Of a stretch of DNA of 34,443 nucleotides, positions 29,941 through 34,443 are shown one piece after another; positions within the stretch are counted from its first letter, which is position 1, and each line of letters starts with the position of its first letter. This stretch comes from JAIXRY01 sp964444515 (GTDB lineage Bacteria; Patescibacteriota; Minisyncoccia; Phycocordibacterales; UBA9973). The position numbers and the translations under genes were made by a program. Location of the stretch: NCBI GenBank assembly GCA_964444515.1, contig CAYUGY010000003.1, positions 1-34,443 on the forward strand. The letters are read 5' to 3'. Below the pieces are notes generated by a model. The model saw only the letters and a program-made list of their open reading frames with translations, was not told the DNA's origin and did no database searches.

Positions 29941-30729
29941 CTACTTGATTGAAACTATTTTTTCTTTTATTAAAATCTCCAAAGCCTTTTTGTAATTATC
30001 TTTTAAATCCTTGTTTTGCAAATGAATCAGTTTTTGGACCTTTTTGTATCCCCCGTCGGCATAAGCTTTGACGAGCTGGCCACGGATCTGACGAAATGAA
30101 CCTTCGAATTTAGACTGTTTCTGATAGGTCGTGCTTTTGCGATGAGTCTTGATTCCCTGCCCTTTCAAATACGTTCCATAATCCATCATCGCTGAATAGA
30201 ATTTTCGGGGATTTTTTGTATCGACTTTTTCTTTCAAGATGCTTTCGATTTGACTATCAGTAACATTTTCTTTGTTTTGTAAAAAATGATGAATGATGAC
30301 CGTGCGGACATTAGTCTCAATCACGAGTTCTGATTGATTGTATGCAAACACACAAATCGCTCGAGCAGTGTATGGACCGATTCCCGGAAGACTGATGAGC
30401 ATGTCGCGACTTTTTGGAAAGATACCTTTGTAGGTTTTTTGAATTTCAATACACGCACGTTGTGCAAACAATGCACGGCGATTGTAGCCGAGACCTTGCC
30501 AGTATTGCAAAATAGTTTGTGTGTTGGCACGAGCAAGCACTTTGGCCGTCGGAAACTTTTTCAAAAACGCTTCATATTTCGGCACAACTCGCGGAGCTTG
30601 GGTTTGTTGCAACATCAATTCGGAAATGAAAATACTATACGGATCAGTCGTCTGTCGCCACGGCAAACTATGCCGGCCATTCTTTTTGTACCAACCGTAT
30701 AGCATATTCCGAAACTCCCCTGTTTTCAT
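29941..30729 (-). CDS. mutY: MutY-like A/G-specific DNA glycosylase without iron-sulfur cluster
   Basis: A 262-aa HhH-GPD base-excision enzyme, expected to remove adenine opposite 8-oxoguanine. SELMLQQTQ holds the catalytic Glu37 and LPGIGPYTA is the helix-hairpin-helix (114-122). The conserved GPD Asp (Asp138 in E. coli MutY) is Glu138 here (VIETNVRTV). The four C-terminal Cys of the 4Fe-4S cluster are absent, and so is the NUDIX-like domain that reads 8-oxoG, so the protein is much shorter than E. coli MutY (350 aa). It may have altered specificity. ATG 30729 is fixed by TATAAT exactly 6 bases upstream. It sits between rplB and rpsS as the first gene of island 1. Confidence 0.85.
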   Translation of the reverse strand: MKTGEFRNMLYGWYKKNGRHSLPWRQTTDPYSIFISELMLQQTQAPRVVPKYEAFLKKFPTAKVLARANTQTILQYWQGLGYNRRALFAQRACIEIQKTYKGIFPKSRDMLISLPGIGPYTARAICVFAYNQSELVIETNVRTVIIHHFLQNKENVTDSQIESILKEKVDTKNPRKFYSAMMDYGTYLKGQGIKTHRKSTTYQKQSKFEGSFRQIRGQLVKAYADGGYKKVQKLIHLQNKDLKDNYKKALEILIKEKIVSIK

Positions 30730-30735
30730 TTTGCT

Positions 30736-30741
30736 ATTATA
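30736..30741 (-). promoter_or_regulatory. -10 of mutY, leaderless
   Basis: A perfect TATAAT on the minus strand, 6 bases before ATG 30729 and just after the rplB terminator. The -35 is weak. Confidence 0.62.
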
Positions 30742-30749
30742 CACAAAAA

Positions 30750-30774
30750 CAAAAACTGCCAAACGGCAGTTTTT
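30750..30774. terminator. terminator after rplB
   Basis: AAAAACTGCC and GGCAGTTTTT form a stem around a 4-base loop, followed on the minus strand by GTTTTTGT. It ends the tuf/rpsJ-to-rplB part of the ribosomal cluster. Confidence 0.85.
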
Positions 30775-30797
30775 GTTTGTATATTGCTATACGATTT

Positions 30798-31637
30798 TTA
30801 TCTCTTCTTACCTGTCTTACGACGAGTAACAATAAGATGGTTTGAGTATTTCTTCGGAGTACGAGTCTTTCGTCCACCAGTTACTTTACCCCATTTAGTC
30901 TTCGGTCGGCGTGTTCCACGTCCTTGTGCACCTTCACCTCCACCGTATGGGTGGTCTACTGGGTTCATGGCAGAACCTCGGACAGTTGGGCGAATACCCT
31001 TCCATCGTGACGCACCTGCTTTACCGTAGTTACGAAGTTTGTTTTCTGAGTTTCCGACTTCACCAATTGAAGCGTAACACTTTTCATGCACTTTTCGGAT
31101 TTCTCCTGAAGGCATTTTCAAACTTGTGTATCCTTCGTCATTCGCAATAACTTGGATAAAGGTTCCAGCACTTCGGCCAAGTTTCGCGCCACCACCTTGT
31201 TTCAATTCCACATTGTATACAAATGTACCAACGGCAATGTTTTTGAGTGGTAGACGGTTTCCTGGTGTCAGTGGAGCTGTTTCAGATACGATGAATGTAT
31301 CACCTACCTTCATTCCTTTTGGAGTAAGCACATAGCGCTTTTCTCCATCAGCGTAGACTGCGATTGAAATGAAAGAAGTTCGGTTTGGATCGTATTCAAC
31401 AGAAGCAATTTTCGCTGGAATGTTGAACTTGTTGTACAAGAAATCAATCATTCGGTATCGGCGCTTATTTCCTCCTCCTTTGTGGCGAGTAGTAATGCGT
31501 CCAGCGTTGTTGCGTCCCATATCACGCTTTCCTCCTTTTGTTAGACTTTTGAGTGGTGTACCAGTCGTTAATATTTCACGATAGTTAATCGTTTGCATGT
31601 TACGACGTGATGGTGTTGTTGGTTTATATGTTTTCAT
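30798..31637 (-). CDS. rplB: 50S ribosomal protein L2
   Basis: A 279-aa protein of the peptidyl-transferase region. It has the Gly-rich GRITTRHKGGGNKRRYR, the central SBDS-like barrel, and the C-terminal VDHPYGGGEGAQGRG with the conserved His, ending in a Lys/Arg-rich tail. Length is standard. It starts 2 bases after rplW. The next gene in the canonical order, rpsS, is displaced by island 1. Confidence 0.97.
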   Translation of the reverse strand: MKTYKPTTPSRRNMQTINYREILTTGTPLKSLTKGGKRDMGRNNAGRITTRHKGGGNKRRYRMIDFLYNKFNIPAKIASVEYDPNRTSFISIAVYADGEKRYVLTPKGMKVGDTFIVSETAPLTPGNRLPLKNIAVGTFVYNVELKQGGGAKLGRSAGTFIQVIANDEGYTSLKMPSGEIRKVHEKCYASIGEVGNSENKLRNYGKAGASRWKGIRPTVRGSAMNPVDHPYGGGEGAQGRGTRRPKTKWGKVTGGRKTRTPKKYSNHLIVTRRKTGKKR

Positions 31638-31639
31638 AT

Positions 31640-31951
31640 TTATGCAATAGAGATAGTATCACCCTTTTTAAGGAATACGACCGCTTTTTTACCACCACCT
31701 TTGGTTCCCCAATTACCACGAACAAGACGAATCTTATTCATAATTTTTGTGATGTTTACCTTTACTGGTGTCACTTTATAAAGTCGAACAACTTCTTTGA
31801 TAATTTCAGACTTTGTTGCTTTTGGTGCAACCATAAATGTGTATGCATTGAATTCTGACATCTTCGCAGCCTTTTCAGTCATACGAGGAGCTAGAATAAT
31901 AGCATTTGCATCTTTTTTAACTTCTTCAGTTTTTTCGATTTTCTTTGCCAT
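31640..31951 (-). CDS. rplW: 50S ribosomal protein L23
   Basis: A 103-aa protein at the tunnel exit, where trigger factor and SRP dock. It has the L23 pattern APRMTEKAAKMSEFNAYTFMV, the KSEIIKEVVRLYKVTPVKVN helix-strand unit and an RLVRGNWGTKGGGKKAVV loop. It is 3 bases after rplD. Confidence 0.96.
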   Translation of the reverse strand: MAKKIEKTEEVKKDANAIILAPRMTEKAAKMSEFNAYTFMVAPKATKSEIIKEVVRLYKVTPVKVNITKIMNKIRLVRGNWGTKGGGKKAVVFLKKGDTISIA

Positions 31952-31954
31952 ATA

Positions 31955-32692
31955 TTATGCAGTTTTTGAACCCAAGAATGCGAATGCAGTCTCTGGTGCA
32001 ATAACGATTACGAATTTATGTGTCAACACATCAAGAACGTTCAAGTCCTTCAATTGTTCACAGTCGACCTGCGGAATATTTGCAAAACTCTTTTCAAGTA
32101 CTTCATTGCGTCCATCGATAAGGATAAGACCGCGATTTGCGCGCTTGTGTCCAAGTTTTTCAAATTCTTTCATACTTGCGAATGCATCGATAACGATTTG
32201 CGCATTTGCAGTTTTCATTTCTTTGAATTTGATTTCATCAATGAAGATCATTTCACCGTCGCGGTTTTTTGCAGACAGTACAGAGAACAATGCTTTTGTG
32301 CGCATTTTCTTGTTGATCTTTTGACTGTAATCTTTTTCAGAGCGTGGACCGAAAGTCACACCTCCGTGACGCCAGATTGGAGAACGAGTAGAACCGTGAC
32401 GTGAACGTCCTGTTCCCTTTTGCTTCCATGGCTTCTTACCACCTCCGCGGATTTCACTTCTGTCTTTTGTGTGAGCAACGTTTGGTCGAGCGTTTGCTGC
32501 GATTGCTGTTGCTACTTGGTGGACAAGGTCAGTATTGAGCGCGAGCCCAAAAACTGCTTCAGGAAGAGCGACAGTACCAAGTGATTTAGCTGCTTGGTTA
32601 TAGAGTGTTGCTTCGAGCGCTCCAGCTTCTTTTTTAGAAGTTGCTTTTGCCACTTTCTTAACAGCCACCTTTTTTGTAGTAGTTTTTTCCAT
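31955..32692 (-). CDS. rplD: 50S ribosomal protein L4
   Basis: A 245-aa protein. The conserved extended loop (TKDRSEIRGGGKKPWKQKGTG, RSRHGSTRSPIWRHGGVTFGP) reaches into the tunnel, and the Rossmann-like body includes KRANRGLILIDGRNEVLEKSF. A Lys-rich extension of about 25 residues precedes the usual start, making it longer than the E. coli protein (201 aa). In E. coli L4 represses the S10 operon; nothing here shows whether that holds. Confidence 0.96.
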   Translation of the reverse strand: MEKTTTKKVAVKKVAKATSKKEAGALEATLYNQAAKSLGTVALPEAVFGLALNTDLVHQVATAIAANARPNVAHTKDRSEIRGGGKKPWKQKGTGRSRHGSTRSPIWRHGGVTFGPRSEKDYSQKINKKMRTKALFSVLSAKNRDGEMIFIDEIKFKEMKTANAQIVIDAFASMKEFEKLGHKRANRGLILIDGRNEVLEKSFANIPQVDCEQLKDLNVLDVLTHKFVIVIAPETAFAFLGSKTA

Positions 32693-32696
32693 ATAA

Positions 32697-33302
32697 TTAT
32701 GCAGTTATTTCAAGTAATGTCCCTCTTCGACCTGGAAGTGCTCCTTTGATGAGGATTGTGTTTGTTGCTTTGTCTACCAATAGAACTTCAAGGTTTTTGA
32801 CACTAACACGGTCATTGCCCATACGTCCCGCCATACGCATTCCTTTTGGAACACGTGTTCTGAGACCTCCACCGATTGAACCTGGTTTTCTTTCTGAGTG
32901 TTTGCGTCCGTGTGTACGTTTGTCTCCATGGAAACCATGTCGTTTAACAACACCTTGGAAGCCTTTACCCTTTGAGATTCCAGCCACTACCACCATATCA
33001 CCTTTTTCAAAGGCTGATACGTCAATAATGTCACCAACAGCTTTGCCAGCATCTTCTGCGCGGAATTCGCGAAGTGTTTTGTAGGCAGCATCTTTGGTAT
33101 GACCGAGAACACTCTTCGAAAGACGTTCTTTCTTTTGATCACCGAAACCAACTTGTAGCGCAGTATACCCATCTTTGTCATTAGTTTTCACTTGAGTGAC
33201 AGTGATTGGACCCGCAACAACTACAGTAGCCGGAGAAACTTTCCCGTCTTCGCCCCAGTATTGGGTCATATTCTGTTTTGTTCCGAGAATAAATTTTTTC
33301 AT
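32697..33302 (-). CDS. rplC: 50S ribosomal protein L3
   Basis: A 201-aa protein of the peptidyl-transferase region, starting MKKFILGTKQNMTQYWG and carrying GKGFQGVVKRHGFHGDKRTHG and ERKPGSIGGGLRTRVPKGMR. The Gln that PrmB methylates in E. coli L3 (GSIGQ) is Gly here. The open frame runs to 33341 (GTG), but the family N-terminus fixes ATG 33302. A 184-base gap separates it from rpsJ, which is long for this position. Confidence 0.95.
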   Translation of the reverse strand: MKKFILGTKQNMTQYWGEDGKVSPATVVVAGPITVTQVKTNDKDGYTALQVGFGDQKKERLSKSVLGHTKDAAYKTLREFRAEDAGKAVGDIIDVSAFEKGDMVVVAGISKGKGFQGVVKRHGFHGDKRTHGRKHSERKPGSIGGGLRTRVPKGMRMAGRMGNDRVSVKNLEVLLVDKATNTILIKGALPGRRGTLLEITA

Positions 33303-33486
33303 AAATTGTTTGAGGTTTCTAGATTCCTTCGACACCTCCACTATTTCAAAAATTCGGTATAGATAACAGACTCAAAAGTCGTAAGACGTTTTAAGTAAGT
33401 TAAAAAACTAGATTTTGAAAGTAAAAGTAACGAAGGATTGAGAAAAATGGATTGACAGTCGCCGAAGCAACTATCTATTCATATTT
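33303..33486 (-). promoter_or_regulatory. rpsJ-rplC intergenic region with hairpin
   Basis: The 184 bases have no gene. AGTTGC-TTCG-GCGACT (33457-33472) is a compact hairpin with a stable UUCG tetraloop just after rpsJ, followed by a short T-rich stretch, so it may be a weak terminator or attenuator. A GGAGGT near 33333-33340 can pair with ACCTC nearer the rplC start. No convincing promoter was found. Confidence 0.35.
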
Positions 33487-33840
33487 CTACAGCATCTTCA
33501 CGTCGATATCGACACCGTTTGGAAGATTGATGTTTGTGAGCGCTTCCATTGTTTTTGGAGACGGGTTCAAAATATCGATCATTCTTTTGTGTGTACGGAT
33601 CTCGAATTGTTCACGAGCGTTTTTGTAAACGAACGGTGAGCGATTCACTGTGTACTTTTTAATTTCTGTTGGAAGCGGAGTTGGTCCGACTACTGTTGCT
33701 TCATGACGAAGTGCGGTATCAATAATTTGCTTGACTGAATTGTCAAGAATTTTATTTTCATAGGCACGAACACGAATACGTAGTGTAACTGTTGCGTCTT
33801 CCCCAGATTTCTTTTTTGTTGTCTTTTTTTCTGTAGCCAT
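33487..33840 (-). CDS. rpsJ: 30S ribosomal protein S10
   Basis: A 117-aa protein: VTLRIRVRAYENKILDNSVKQI, then VGPTPLPTEIKKYTVNRSPFVYKNAREQFEIRTHKRMIDI (the S10 signature, split by its prolines) and a C-terminal LPNGVDIDVKML. A Lys/Thr-rich N-terminal extension of about 16 residues is added. It follows tuf by about 40 bases, the usual str-S10 junction. Confidence 0.97.
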   Translation of the reverse strand: MATEKKTTKKKSGEDATVTLRIRVRAYENKILDNSVKQIIDTALRHEATVVGPTPLPTEIKKYTVNRSPFVYKNAREQFEIRTHKRMIDILNPSPKTMEALTNINLPNGVDIDVKML

Positions 33841-33880
33841 AGCTTTGGAATGAACTTAAGTACGTGAAGATGAGTGATGC

Positions 33881-34443
33881 TTATTTGATGATTTTTGTCA
33901 CCACACCAGCACCGACTGTCTTACCTCCTTCACGGATAGCAAAACGCTGTTGATCTTCTAGTGCAACTGGAGAAACCAATTTCACTGTCAATTTTACTGT
34001 ATCACCTGGCATAACCATTTCTGTTCCAGCTGGAAGTGTTGCTTCACCTGTAACGTCAGTAGTACGAACATAAAATTGAGGCTTGTAACCTGTGAAGAAT
34101 GGAGTGTGACGTCCACCTTCTTCCTTTTTCAAGATGTACACTTCACATTCAAATTCTGAGTGAGGAGTAACTGATCCTGATTTTGCGAGCACTTGTCCAC
34201 GTGTAATATCTTCTTTTTTGATACCACGGAGCAAGATACCAGCGTTGTCTCCTGCCATACCTTCTTGCAGTTGTTTGTTGAACATTTCAATACCAGTTAC
34301 AGTACTTTTTACAGTATCTTTCAAACCGATAATTTCAATTTCTTCACCAACTTTAACGATACCGCGTTCGATTTTACCTGTAACAACAGTTCCTCGTCCT
34401 TCGATTGAGAAGATGTCTTCGATTGGCATAAGGAATGGTTTTG
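33881..34443 (-). CDS. tuf: elongation factor Tu (C-terminal part, cut by window edge)
   Basis: The reading frame runs past the right edge, so only domains II and III are present (about 187 residues). KPFLMPIEDIFSIEGRGT marks the start of domain II, GDNAGILLRGIKKEDITRGQVLAKSGSV its end, and GRHTPFFTGYKPQFYVRTTDVTG with the C-terminal RFAIREGGKTVGAGVVTKII is domain III. The GTPase domain lies outside the window. The gene sits upstream of rpsJ, so the str genes (rpsL, rpsG, fusA) may follow beyond the edge. Confidence 0.97.
   Translation of the reverse strand, partial: KPFLMPIEDIFSIEGRGTVVTGKIERGIVKVGEEIEIIGLKDTVKSTVTGIEMFNKQLQEGMAGDNAGILLRGIKKEDITRGQVLAKSGSVTPHSEFECEVYILKKEEGGRHTPFFTGYKPQFYVRTTDVTGEATLPAGTEMVMPGDTVKLTVKLVSPVALEDQQRFAIREGGKTVGAGVVTKIIK

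Overview
The window looks like a piece of a Candidatus Patescibacteria (CPR) genome, most likely Parcubacteria-like. It is AT-rich and compact, and it encodes an S10/spc ribosomal protein cluster with no rpmD (L30) between rpsE and rplO and no rpmC (L29) between rplP and rpsQ. Missing L30 is a recognised CPR trait. It also has a HerA/TraG-type ATPase, large secreted repeat proteins with peptidoglycan-binding tails, and few Shine-Dalgarno sequences. A run of 10 N inside rpsE (17663-17672) shows that this is a scaffolded draft assembly. The taxonomic placement is an inference.

Layout. 1-2730: NAD salvage, with nadD (-) divergent from an overlapping nicotinamidase/pncB pair (+). 2731-3944: smpB and tmRNA (ssrA), followed by duplicated pieces of the tmRNA 3' end. 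3945-5160: two hypothetical helical proteins (-). 5267-5735: a small lipoprotein gene (+) with a strong promoter and a hairpin leader. 5810-7766: truB (-) divergent from the infC-rpmI-rplT operon (+). 7768-11233: LOG-like protein, MBL/beta-CASP nuclease, membrane protein and ndk (all -), with a 410-base gene-free stretch that holds a candidate structured RNA. 11245-14130: a 921-aa HerA/TraG-like ATPase. 14128-34443: map, adk, secY and the spc and S10 ribosomal genes through to the end of tuf, all on the minus strand.

The ribosomal cluster is broken into three transcription units by two islands. Island 1 (mutY-like glycosylase plus trypsin-like protease) lies between rplB and rpsS. Island 2 (a 1060-aa NHL-repeat protein and an 805-aa Fn3/SGNH-hydrolase protein, both secreted and both with a C-terminal peptidoglycan-binding domain) lies between rplE and rpsN. 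Terminators and promoters at the seams let each part be expressed separately.

Two regulatory patterns recur. First, at least seven transcription units have a -10 box (often extended, TGN-TANNNT) exactly 6 bases before the ATG, which predicts leaderless mRNAs. Clear Shine-Dalgarno sequences are rare; the clearest is at the translationally coupled pncB. Second, transcription units often end in folded DNA: simple terminators, a three-copy family of a ~70-base two-hairpin repeat, and a fully folded 3' region behind rplE. All calls rest on reading the sequence; no database search or folding program was run.
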